Made by a program: the position numbers and the translations under genes. The notes under the pieces are model-generated. The model was given only the letters and a program-made list of their open reading frames with translations, was not told the origin of the DNA and ran no database searches. This document shows positions 7,676-15,810 of a DNA stretch of 64,000 bases, piece after piece (within the stretch, counting starts at the first letter, position 1; each line of letters opens with the position of its first letter). Source of the DNA: Conexibacter sp. CPCC 206217 (lineage in GTDB: Bacteria; Actinomycetota; Thermoleophilia; Solirubrobacterales; Solirubrobacteraceae); contig NZ_JAUTDO010000002.1 of NCBI RefSeq assembly GCF_030646165.1, positions 620,001-684,000 of the forward strand. Reading direction: 5' to 3'.

Positions 7676-8743
7676 TCAACGCAACGATCGTCCTTCGGTC
7701 AAAGCGCGCATTCGCGCGTACATGAGCTGCCGAACTGTCGCCTCGCTAGGCCCCTGGCAACCTCTTGCTCCAGGAATTCTGCGGAGCTGACCACCCGGTC
7801 GTTGGCGATAGATGTGCGCCTCATATCGGCGCAGGTTCGGACGAAACACAAGCTCGGCCGCTAACTGAACTCCCGTGGGATTCCCGTCGCGATCGCGTTC
7901 AACGCCTTCCCACCGCTCGATCGCGCCGCTCCCGCCGATCCTGACCCAGTCTGCAAGCGCGGCGACCTCCGAAATCGCATTGTGAGCAACGATCGCGCTC
8001 GTGATCTCTCGTTGCGCCGGATCCACCTTGAATGCTGATCTGAAGTAGCTCTGGAGCCGACGCGGAAGGAATGGCCGAAGATCTGCCACTTTCTGCGCCT
8101 GCCCGCTGCTGATCCTCTCAGCGACCTCCGCCTCGGATGAGTCGAGCGTAGAACCGAACGGCAACTCGCCGCACATCAGCTCGAAGAGAGTCACGCTGGC
8201 AGCCCAAACGTCTGTCTGGGGGCTGCGCGGCTCACCAGCGAGCAACTCCGGCGCAGCGTATTCCAGCGTGTGCCCACGTCGTGCGCCAGGGAGAAAATCA
8301 GCCACGCCGAAATCGCCAAGTTGAAGATGGCCGTGTCGATCTCGAAAGAGATTGGCCGGCTTGATGTCTCCATGCACGACGCCGCGGCCGTGGCAGAACG
8401 CGAGCGCCGTGAACAGGCGCAAACCAGCAAGGCGGACCTCGGCACACGACAGCGACTCGAACCGTTTCACAAACGGCTTTGCGAGAGGCATCGAAGTCGC
8501 CTCACGGGGGAGCACATCCGTGAACACTTCGAACAAAGGCATCACCGCGGCGCAATCGGCCACCTTTGCATTCGTCGCCGCCTCGGCCGTCTGATGATCG
8601 AGGGCATCCTCGTTGTAGAGCTTCAGTGCGACTTCCATCGCACGGACGGCGTCCCACGCTCGATACACCACGGCGTGAGCCCCTTGGCCTAACAGCTCCT
8701 CCAACGTGTACCGGCCGGCGTATTGGCTATGCAGCAGCGTCAC
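7676..8743 (-). CDS. Soluble eukaryotic-like Ser/Thr protein kinase (non-RD)
   Basis: 355 aa. The kinase domain covers about residues 10-275: Gly-loop LGQGAHAVVY, catalytic Lys41 (VALKLY), catalytic loop HGDIKPANLF with Asp126 and Asn131, DFG at 144-146, and the YAAPELLAG activation-segment end. The usual Arg of HRD is Gly125, so it is not regulated by the usual RD mechanism. There is no transmembrane segment or PASTA domain, unlike PknB. The last 80 residues are a separate charged domain of unknown role. Base composition is clearly lower in GC than the flanks. It is divergent from the next gene by 18 bp. Such orphan soluble kinases often sit in defence or mobile regions; here that is inference. 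Confidence 0.85.
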   Translation of the reverse strand: MTLLHSQYAGRYTLEELLGQGAHAVVYRAWDAVRAMEVALKLYNEDALDHQTAEAATNAKVADCAAVMPLFEVFTDVLPREATSMPLAKPFVKRFESLSCAEVRLAGLRLFTALAFCHGRGVVHGDIKPANLFRDRHGHLQLGDFGVADFLPGARRGHTLEYAAPELLAGEPRSPQTDVWAASVTLFELMCGELPFGSTLDSSEAEVAERISSGQAQKVADLRPFLPRRLQSYFRSAFKVDPAQREITSAIVAHNAISEVAALADWVRIGGSGAIERWEGVERDRDGNPTGVQLAAELVFRPNLRRYEAHIYRQRPGGQLRRIPGARGCQGPSEATVRQLMYARMRALTEGRSLR

Positions 8744-8761
8744 GATGTCACACTAGTTTCT

Positions 8762-9208
8762 ATGACAGACGGCAAGATGGTCTTAGGGCTCGGCCCTCAG
8801 TACGCGACGCCTCGGCTCGCTGCAGCGTTCGCGGTGATCGGGCCGAACGAAGACGACGTCACCGTACTCGAGCCGTGGCAGGGAGCGCGCGAAGCAAGCC
8901 TCGGGCAGCAGTTGTTTGCGTTCTTCGAGCGACTTGAGACGAGCATCGATCAGCACAGGCCGAACGCAATCGCCCTCCGGCGGCCGGAAAGTAACCGTGG
9001 CGCCACGACCGCCCATGACGCAAAAGTCGCGCTCGTCGGCGTCGGACTCTTGGTAGCCCAACGACATCGGCTCGCAAGCGCCGATCTTCGCTCGAACCAA
9101 CTGAACCCTTCCCACGACAGCACCGAAGTCCAGAGGCTCCTGCAGGCGAGATCGGCAGGAGATCTCGCCGGGGCGATTGCTGCTGGACTCACCCTTTACC
9201 GACGCTAG
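8762..9208 (+). CDS. Hypothetical protein, possibly RNase H/RuvC-like fold
   Basis: 148 aa from the ATG at 8762. An ATG at 8723 would overlap the divergent kinase start and is less likely. It opens with a strand-turn-strand, MVLGLGPQYATPRLAAAFAV. It later has HRPNAIALRRPES and an AKVALVGVGLLVAQRH helix, in the order seen in RuvC/RNase H-like proteins. The usual acidic catalytic residues are not obvious, so if the fold is right it may be inactive or a binding protein. It shares the low GC of its neighbours, is 18 bp from the kinase on the other side and overlaps the opposing gene's end by 4 bp. Function not recognised. Confidence 0.6.
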   Translation: MTDGKMVLGLGPQYATPRLAAAFAVIGPNEDDVTVLEPWQGAREASLGQQLFAFFERLETSIDQHRPNAIALRRPESNRGATTAHDAKVALVGVGLLVAQRHRLASADLRSNQLNPSHDSTEVQRLLQARSAGDLAGAIAAGLTLYRR

Positions 9209-9603
9209 GCGGCAACGGAGGAGGCGTGGGATGGGCGAAACCCGCCACGGGTTTCCGCCCACTCCACAACCCAGTGGCGGACCGGTGCCCATCCGAGTTG
9301 TTCTTCGACAGAGATCCAACTCCACCGAGCCCGGTGATTCCCGCAGTCAAGCGGACGGTCGTGCGCCGCTTTGAGCACATCGAGATCCCAGCCACGATCG
9401 ACGGCAAGTGCGATCGCCGCCGCACCGACTGCATGCCCCTCGCTCGAGAACGCGAGGAGCACCTGGCAGGTAGGCGGCGTGCGGTCGAGCAATCGCATCG
9501 CTTCGGCTCGCAGCGCTCTCCCGCTGCCAAGGAGCTCACGCCGAGCATCAGCCGCGGCAAGTTCGCGACCAAGGGTTGCAGTGGCAACATTTTGCGTAAG
9601 CAT
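9205..9603 (-). CDS. Hypothetical protein divergent from a MerR-like regulator
   Basis: 132 aa from the ATG at 9603. I do not recognise the family. It has an Ala-rich helix, a central hydrophobic strand and loop (VLLAFSSEGHAVGAAAIAL) reminiscent of a phosphoribosyltransferase-like nucleotide loop, and Trp-rich C-terminal segments (WSWISVEEQLGW, then HWVVEWA). The start codon lies inside an 18-bp inverted repeat shared with the divergent regulator at 9613. It converges on, and overlaps by 4 bp, the RNase-H-like gene. Coding status is supported by a protein-like residue pattern and the paired layout, not by homology. Confidence 0.5.
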   Translation of the reverse strand: MLTQNVATATLGRELAAADARRELLGSGRALRAEAMRLLDRTPPTCQVLLAFSSEGHAVGAAAIALAVDRGWDLDVLKAAHDRPLDCGNHRARWSWISVEEQLGWAPVRHWVVEWAETRGGFRPSHASSVAA

Positions 9604-9610
9604 TTGCGCA
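9593..9610. promoter_or_regulatory. Inverted repeat between two divergent start codons
   Basis: TGCGTAA, a 4-base spacer and TTGCGCA form an inverted repeat matching at 6 of 7 positions. It covers the start codon of the minus-strand gene and ends 3 bases before the ATG of the MerR-like gene. Its position suggests an operator by which the MerR-like protein controls both genes, which would be near-leaderless. Confidence 0.45.
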
Positions 9611-9612
9611 TC

Positions 9613-10110
9613 ATGTCGCCAGCGGCGGACAGAAGGAGCAGCGAGCTGACAGAGGCGCTGCTGTGCGAGCTTGCCGGATGTACACGACAGACTCGAAAGT
9701 CGTGGATCAGCCGCGGCCTTCTGAAAGAAGCCCGAGGCGGCTACGGCGAGTTCGATGCACTTGAGTTGCTCTGCCTTTCGAAGCTGCTCGGACTCGTGGG
9801 CCCCCGAGACACGGGCATCATCTGGCCCGACGTCCAGGCGATTTTGCGCTCCAACCTCATGACCGGCCGCGCAGACTTCGTGATCGACCTCCAGTTCAAA
9901 ACAGTCGCCCTGGTTCGAGACGACGCTTCTCTCAGCTCTGCGACGCGCCACGGTCGACCGGTACGTGTGGTCCCGCTGGGTGAGGAAATTGCAGATCTGC
10001 TGGAAGCAGTCAGGAACGTTCGCACTCGACTCGAAGCTTCATCGCCCCGGCAGGAGCGACGCAACCGCGTATCGACGCGATCTGCGCGCAGGGACGACGA
10101 CGCTACTTGA
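9613..10110 (+). CDS. MerR-like HTH protein
   Basis: 165 aa from the ATG at 9613. Residues about 12-50 look like a MerR-type winged helix: ALLCELAGCTRQTRKSWISR, then a GYGEFDALELLCLSKLL segment in the position of the MerR wing and following helix. The rest (VPLGEEIADLLEAVRNVRTR) is probably a dimerisation helix plus a basic tail. No metal-binding Cys cluster is visible, so a metal sensor is unlikely. It lies in the lower-GC block with the kinase and RNase-H-like genes and probably regulates the divergent gene through the repeat at 9593. Upstream in-frame sequence looks non-coding. Confidence 0.65.
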   Translation: MSPAADRRSSELTEALLCELAGCTRQTRKSWISRGLLKEARGGYGEFDALELLCLSKLLGLVGPRDTGIIWPDVQAILRSNLMTGRADFVIDLQFKTVALVRDDASLSSATRHGRPVRVVPLGEEIADLLEAVRNVRTRLEASSPRQERRNRVSTRSARRDDDAT

Positions 10111-10878
10111 GATGCACCGAGCAACTGGTCCAGATCATCCGGAGGCCATGAGTGGAATCCGTGATCTCCCGAGGACACATGTTGCTGGCGCCGCTTGATA
10201 CGCAATCGCGGCGGCCATAGATCTTCGCCTGAGGGCAGCCGCCCGGGCAACCGGGGCGTTTGCAGGTGGCGTGGCGAGGACGAGCACCACGCGCCAGCAC
10301 CAGCGCCCGAACCTAAATGTTCTCGCTTTCTCAGAGCACCGAAAACCACTGAAAACGGCCTCATCGTGCCTCAGCGCACCTCAGACGACGAGTGTCAAAG
10401 GACCGGTCGGTTTCGGGGGCCTAGACATTGGTCGTCGGGTCCACCTACAACTTACGTACCAGGCCACGCCGAACGCGTTCAGGCCGCTAATTCATCGAGG
10501 TACCGACGTGCAGAAGATGACGCTTTGGGGCGGCCCGTGGCCGGCCCCGGGTTCGCGGGTCCTGTTCGGCCCGCACGGCGCCGCGTGCGGCGCAGCAGCA
10601 CCGGCGCTCGCGCCGGATCGTGTTCCTAATCGGAGGTTGTCTCATTCCATGTCGTTGATTGCTTTCAGAGGTGCGGGCGGGGTCCGTTCGCGGTTTCGTC
10701 TGCGCTTCGCTCTCAGGTTTCACCCGTGCGTCCGTGCGCGGGTTCATCACCGCTCCCGCGCTGTCTCGGCGGGAGGGGTGCGGATCGTTGGCGGTGCCGG
10801 CGATCGGGGCGGCCGGAGGTCGCTGGCATATATCCGCGAAGCAGAGGTGGGTCTTTGAGACCGACTGAACCGAAGGAC
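10111..10878. other. 768-bp stretch without a convincing gene
   Basis: Open frames here have no protein-like character. It holds a GAACGCGTTC palindrome at 10471-10480 and a hairpin with 7-bp arms CCGCACG/CGTGCGG at 10571-10590. A CCTCAGCGCACCTCAG-type motif near 10372 recurs in part near the 27-bp repeats at 17.2 kb. It lies between the MerR-like gene and the remains of an integrative element, so it could contain that element's left end or origin, but I see no clear attachment site. Confidence 0.4.
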
Positions 10879-12843
10879 ATGATGGTCATGGTCGCGATTG
10901 CGGCCGTGGTCGGGCTGATCGTGGTCAATGCGATGGCTGGGGAGGTGCTGGACGCAGCGGTCGAGCTTGCTCGCTCTCCGCTCGTGCCCGTGCTCGCCGG
11001 TGTGCTGGTCGCCGGCCTCGTCGCAGTGCTCCTCGTCCGTCGTGTGCTGGAGCGCCGGGTGCTGGCCGACCGTGTGCGGCTGGAGCTGGTGCCGGCCGAC
11101 TCCTTCGCGCCGGAGATCAGATCGGCGGCGCGGCGCTCGACGGGCGGGCTGCTGGCCAAGCGCGCGCACGCCGTGCGGATCCGGCTCGACACCGATCCGG
11201 ACGGGCGGCTGCGCTACAGCGTCGAGCTGCCCCGGCACGCTCGCCGCGCGCTGGAGGTCGGCGTCGGCAGCTACGGCGGCGTCGAGCTGCGCGAGCTGCC
11301 CGCGCCAACGCCCGCCCCAGCACGCCCGGCCGCGCCGAGCCCGACGCCGGCCGTCGCGCCGCCCGCCCCGCACAGCACGGCCGCGCCTCATGACAGCACC
11401 CAAGAAGACGCCATGCCTCACGTCGCCCGCGCGGAGCTGGTCCTCGCGCGCGACAGCCGTCACCCGCTGCTGGAGACGGGCGTCGATCCGGACCCGCTGG
11501 CCGGGTTCGCGCAGGCGCTGGAGCCGCTGATTCCGAGGGACGAACAAGCCGAGGTCTGCGTCGACCTGCTGCCTCTAACGCCCTCAGAGCGTCGCCGGCT
11601 GCGGTCCAGGCTGATGCGCAAGGCGCAGCGCGAGGAGCGCCGGGGACAGAAGACGCTCGGCGAGATGCTGCGCGGCGAGCCCGCGCACCGCACGCCGCCC
11701 ACGCGGGCGGAGCTGGTCGAGCGCCGGGCCGAGCACCGGGCGCTGGCGGGCAAGCTCGGCGATCCGCTGCCGCTGTTTCGCGTGCAGGTGCTGGTGCGGG
11801 CGTCGAGCCCGCTGGCGGGGCGGGCGGTCGAGCAGGTCGCGGCGCTGGTCGCCGCGTTCCGCGCCTTCGACGGCGAGAACCACTTCCGCGTCGTCGGGCA
11901 GCGCGACCCGCTCGGGTTCGCCGGCGCCGACGCCCCCTGGCGCCGCGGACGGTTCGACGCGCGCGTCGCCGGCGGCCTGTTCGCGCCCGCGCGCAAGCGG
12001 CTGGTCAACGCCGAGGAGATCGCAGGACTGCTCAAGCCGCCAACGAAGAGCTGCGAGTCCGAGAACGTCGTGCGCTCAGGCGGCCGGATCCCGGCGCCGC
12101 CGCGCGGGCTGCCGACCTTCGACCACCAGCCCGGTCTGCTGCCGCTCGGTCGCGTCGTCTCCGCCCGTGAGGGCGAACGGCTGGTGGGGGTGCCGTTGGA
12201 GGGGTCGTACTTCATGTACGTCGCGGGCCGCTCGCGGTTCGGCAAGACCGACCGGGATCGGCCAGTTCCTGCACCTCGCGCGCAACGGGCACGGCTGCTT
12301 CTTCCTCGACCCCCACGCCGACGCGCTGGAGAAGATCAAACGCCACCTCGGCGACCAGATGGAGCGCGTCATCGAGCTGAACCTCACCGACCACCACGAC
12401 GGACCGCAGATCGGCTGCAGCGGGTCGACGCGATCGTCGACGCCTTCGCCTCCACGATGCGGTGGGACGAGGTCAACGCCCGCGCGATCAACCTCACTGC
12501 CCAAGCCGCCCACGCGCTCGCCGCAAAGCTCGCGCGCTACGCCACCCTCTACCACCACACCCTCCCGCCGACCGGACCGACCGACCGGCCCAGGCCGCTG
12601 TGGACCCACAGATACACGATCTTCCCCGCCGTCCTGCTCGTCCTCACCGGCCGCGACCGGCCCGCGCTCGAGCGCCGCCGCACCGCGATCGCGCTCTGCG
12701 GCACCACCCCGCAACTGACCGACACCCCCGCCGTGCGGATCGCCGCCTGCCTGCTCGCGGACCTCGTCGACCACGGCCCCTTCGCGCCGATCCTCACGAC
12801 CGCCCACGACCCCGCCAGACCCGCCGGCTGGCTCGACCGATGA
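10879..12843 (+). pseudogene. Broken VirD4/TraG-like coupling ATPase fused to a replication-relaxation-like tail
   Basis: From the ATG at 10879: an N-terminal transmembrane region (VAIAAVVGLIVVNAM; VPVLAGVLVAGLVAVLLV), an extended middle domain, then Walker A GRSRFGKT near 12235. The frame slips by one base at about 12250, and the next segment (GIGQFLHLARNGHG and CFFLDPHADALEKIKRHL, Walker B) is read in another frame. A second shift near 12415, apparently with a small deletion, returns to the first frame at RVDAIVDAFASTMRW. From about 12520 the sequence (KLARYATLYHH, RYTIFPAVLLVL) instead resembles the C-terminal part of replication-relaxation proteins of actinobacterial plasmids. So two transfer genes seem fused by deletion and inactivated. 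The HTH gene overlaps its end (ATGA). Confidence 0.7.
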
Positions 12844-13088
12844 CCGCCGAGACCCGAGCGGCCCACGGCGGGGAGGAGCTGAACGGCGAGCTGATCGACG
12901 TCGAGGAAGCCGCGCGGCTGCTCAGCGTCCCACCCTCCTGGGTGCTGCGCCAAGCACGCTCAGGCCGCATCCCGCACGTCCGTCTCGGCCGCTACGTCCG
13001 CTTCGAGCGCCGCCAGCTCGCCGCCTGGTGCACGACCCGACGTCAGGGTCCTGGCACACCCCTTGGCACCCGCAACCGCTCCACCTAG
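12840..13088 (+). CDS. Excisionase-like helix-turn-helix protein
   Basis: 82 aa, start ATG overlapping the previous stop. Residues 19-60 form a MerR/Xis-type HTH_17 domain: LIDVEEAARLLSVPPSWVLR, followed by a short wing, IPHVRLGRYVRFERRQLAAW. Proteins of this type just upstream of a tyrosine integrase usually act as recombination directionality factors or as repressors of the element. The adjacency to the integrase at 13248 supports that role. Confidence 0.75.
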   Translation: MTAETRAAHGGEELNGELIDVEEAARLLSVPPSWVLRQARSGRIPHVRLGRYVRFERRQLAAWCTTRRQGPGTPLGTRNRST

Positions 13089-13150
13089 CATCGTGCGCGA
13101 CGCGTCCTTCACAGCATCCGCCGCGGCGGACGCGACGCGGCGCCCCAGCC

Positions 13151-13170
13151 CCGGAGCATCATCGCTCCGG
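13151..13170. repeat. Hairpin in the xis-int gap
   Basis: CCGGAGC and GCTCCGG flank a 6-base loop; a TCCGCC/GGCGGA palindrome lies just upstream. They sit in the 159-bp gap between the excisionase-like and integrase genes, where arm-type sites or a terminator would be expected. I cannot tell which. Confidence 0.35.
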
Positions 13171-13247
13171 CCCAGCCGTCCACGCGTCCCCGCGCGTCCG
13201 CGCGCGAGGACGCACGCCCCTGCGATCACGAGCCCGGAGAGGAACGG

Positions 13248-14474
13248 ATGCCGCGCACCAGCCTGACCAACCCCGAGCGCACCGTCCGCTCCGTCAGACG
13301 AATCGCCGGCACCGGCAGCCTCTTCGTCCGCAGACTCGCCGACGGCACCGAAGCCTGGTACGGCTCCTGGTACACCGCCGGCCGCCGCGTCAAGCGCCAC
13401 CTCGGCCCCAAACGCGGACGCGGCGAACGGACCGGCCTCACCGAGGCCCGAGCCGAAGTCGAGCTGCGCCGCCTCATCTTCGAGACCGAAGACGACCTCC
13501 CTGTGATGGGCGAGCCGCTCACGATCACCGAGCTGGGCGCCCGCTACATCAAGAACTCAGAGCGCCGAGGCCGCAAACGGGCGTCGCGCGAGAACATCGA
13601 CTGCAACCTGCGCAACCACACCGTCCCTTTCTTCGGCGAGCGCCCCGTCCACCAATACCGCCCCGAGGATGTCCTCGACCTGATGAGCGTCCTCGAAGCC
13701 AAGGACCTCGCCCCGCGCACGATCCGCGGCGTCATCAGCACCATCTCCGCCCTCTTCAACTTCGCGATGACACCCCAACGCCGCTGGGTCAGAGCCAACC
13801 CCTGCCACGGCATCGAACTCCCAGCGATCCCCGAACCGGCAGAGATCCGCTACCTCACCCTCCCCGAGGTCGACCGCCTCCTCGCCCACACCCGCCCTGG
13901 CGACTGCCAAGAACTCGACCACGCGCTCTACATGACCGCCGTCATGACCGGCCTGCGCCTAGGCGAGCTGATCGCCCTGCGCTGGCGCGACGTCGACTGG
14001 AGAGCCAACCGCATCCGCGTCCGCCGCAACTACTCACGCGGCGAATTCGGCACCCCCAAGTCCCGCCGCTCCAGCCGCTCGGTCCCCATGATCGGCAGCC
14101 TCGCCGACGAGCTGAGAACCGTCTACGCCCGCACCCATCGCCGCGACCCCGACGACCTCGTCTTCGCCCACCCCGCCACCGGCGGCGTCCTCGCCAAATG
14201 CAGCGTCTACCGCCGCATGCAGCAAGCCCTCAAAGCCGCCGGCCTCGACACCAGACACCGCTTCCACGACCTCCGCCACACCTTCGGCACCCACATGGCC
14301 GCCACCGGCGTCCCCATGCGCACCCTCCAAGAATGGATGGGCCACCGCGACATCGCGACGACCCAGCGCTACGCCGCCTACGCGCCCAGCCCGCACGAAG
14401 AAGAGATGGTCGCGGCAGCGTTCGGGCGGGAGGCGCGTTCGACTGGCGAGGTGCCGTTGCGGTTGGTGGAATGA
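13248..14474 (+). CDS. Tyrosine-type site-specific integrase
   Basis: 408 aa, full length for the phage-integrase family. The N-terminal region is a basic arm-binding domain (RRIAGTGSLFVRRLADGTEA), followed by a core-binding SAM-like domain (SVLEAKDLAPRTIRGVIST). The catalytic domain has the first Arg in TGLRLGEL, the HDLRHTFGTHMA box (His-x2-Arg), and GHRDIATTQRY with the nucleophile Tyr. All are intact, so this enzyme could still be active although the adjacent transfer ATPase is broken. It marks an integrated element of which the AAA+/DUF6414 genes downstream may be cargo. GC is close to the host. Confidence 0.93.
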   Translation: MPRTSLTNPERTVRSVRRIAGTGSLFVRRLADGTEAWYGSWYTAGRRVKRHLGPKRGRGERTGLTEARAEVELRRLIFETEDDLPVMGEPLTITELGARYIKNSERRGRKRASRENIDCNLRNHTVPFFGERPVHQYRPEDVLDLMSVLEAKDLAPRTIRGVISTISALFNFAMTPQRRWVRANPCHGIELPAIPEPAEIRYLTLPEVDRLLAHTRPGDCQELDHALYMTAVMTGLRLGELIALRWRDVDWRANRIRVRRNYSRGEFGTPKSRRSSRSVPMIGSLADELRTVYARTHRRDPDDLVFAHPATGGVLAKCSVYRRMQQALKAAGLDTRHRFHDLRHTFGTHMAATGVPMRTLQEWMGHRDIATTQRYAAYAPSPHEEEMVAAAFGREARSTGEVPLRLVE

Positions 14475-14562
14475 GCGCGCCCGAGCGACGGTGACAACGA
14501 CCAGCGAGGCGCGCACTCGCCGAAGGAGCGCCTTGCGCCACTCGTTCCATTAGATTCGGAGC

Positions 14563-15810
14563 GTGGATGTTGAGGTAGGAGAGCCGAGCCGGGTCGGGCG
14601 TATCAGCGCTGTCTCCGAGGACGGCCTAAGACTGTGGATCGAACTGGTCGACGGATCGTCAGCCACCGTCGATAGTGATGGCGAGATCTTTGCTTTTTCT
14701 GTGGGCGATGTCGTTCTTCTCCGAGAAGATGACGACTACTTTGAGGCTGCGCCCGCGAGCGTCTGGCCGCACAGAGACGAGAACGGGCCTATAGCCCGGT
14801 GGGCAGGCGTAGTAAAGCTGCGACGAGAAGACGTTACGGTCGTAGATGGCGGTGGGCGCTGGCATCTGCTCCCCACGAACACTGAAGTCCAATACGAGGC
14901 CGGCAACACCGTCGAAGCAAGTACCGCGGATGGCGTCATCCGCGTACTCGATCCCAAACCGCTGCGCTGGGTCGAGCGTTCCGATCTTGACGACGACATC
15001 ATCGATGAGTTCCTTCTGAAGCCGTCAGACACGCTCAGCTTCAACGACTTTGGCGGCCTTCCGGCGGTGGTGCAGCGGGCGCGCGAGCTGACCGAGCTTC
15101 CTTTGGAGCGCCATGACAAACTCACGAAGATCGGGGCCGATCCTATTAAGGGCGTGCTGTTCACAGGCCCGCCCGGAACGGGCAAGACGATGCTGGCTCG
15201 GATCATTGCTTCTGAGGCGAGAGCGACCTTCTACGCCATCAGCGGACCCACCATCTTCAGCAAATGGTATGGAGAGAGCGAGGAAATCTTGCGTCGGATC
15301 TTCACGCACGCGGCAGAGCATTCGCCAGCGATCATCTTCTTTGACGAGATTGATAGCGTCGCAGGACAACGCACCGAAGACGCCCACGAAGCGTCTAAGC
15401 GTGTGGTAGCGCAACTCCTTACTTTAATGGACGGAATGTCCGCCGCTCAACAGGTCACTATCATCGCAGCAACTAATCGACCTCAAGACATTGATGTCGC
15501 ACTGCGTCGACCTGGGCGATTCGATTGGCAGATCGAGTTTCCACTTCCGACCGTGGACGACCGCGAAGCGATCCTGAGAGTAAAGGGCCGCGCATTGGCG
15601 ACTCGTGACCCTCTTCCGTATGCCTGGGTCGCGGCGCAGACCGAAGGCTGGTCGGCGGCTGAACTTGCGGCAATCTGGAAGGAAGCGGCCTTGCTGTCGG
15701 CGGCCGACGACCGGGACGCGATCATGACCGAGGACTTTTTGGGCGGCCATGATCGGGTCACTTCCCAGCGCCGGCAGCTTGCGACGGATCAGCAACGAGG
15801 TGCGTCTTGA
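14563..15810 (+). CDS. AAA+ ATPase, Cdc48/ARC-like, single AAA domain
   Basis: 415 aa with a GTG start; the nearby ATG is out of frame. Residues 1-135 are beta-rich and resemble the OB-like N-domains of proteasomal/ARC ATPases. The AAA domain follows: Walker A GPPGTGKT (202-209), pore-loop region FSKWYGESEE, Walker B IIFFDEID (Asp261, Glu262), sensor Asn305 in ATNRPQDID, and Arg fingers in ALRRPGRFD. This is the pattern of hexameric unfoldases. There is no C-terminal proteasome-docking HbYX motif: it ends RGAS. Base composition is well below the chromosome. Its stop overlaps the TTG start of the next gene, so the two products are probably made in balance and act together. Confidence 0.85.
   Translation: MDVEVGEPSRVGRISAVSEDGLRLWIELVDGSSATVDSDGEIFAFSVGDVVLLREDDDYFEAAPASVWPHRDENGPIARWAGVVKLRREDVTVVDGGGRWHLLPTNTEVQYEAGNTVEASTADGVIRVLDPKPLRWVERSDLDDDIIDEFLLKPSDTLSFNDFGGLPAVVQRARELTELPLERHDKLTKIGADPIKGVLFTGPPGTGKTMLARIIASEARATFYAISGPTIFSKWYGESEEILRRIFTHAAEHSPAIIFFDEIDSVAGQRTEDAHEASKRVVAQLLTLMDGMSAAQQVTIIAATNRPQDIDVALRRPGRFDWQIEFPLPTVDDREAILRVKGRALATRDPLPYAWVAAQTEGWSAAELAAIWKEAALLSAADDRDAIMTEDFLGGHDRVTSQRRQLATDQQRGAS

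Noticed and set aside
10271..10858. A 195-codon plus-strand frame in the gap before the broken ATPase
   Set aside because: It has no ribosome site, irregular composition and no motif. The hairpins inside it suggest non-coding DNA.
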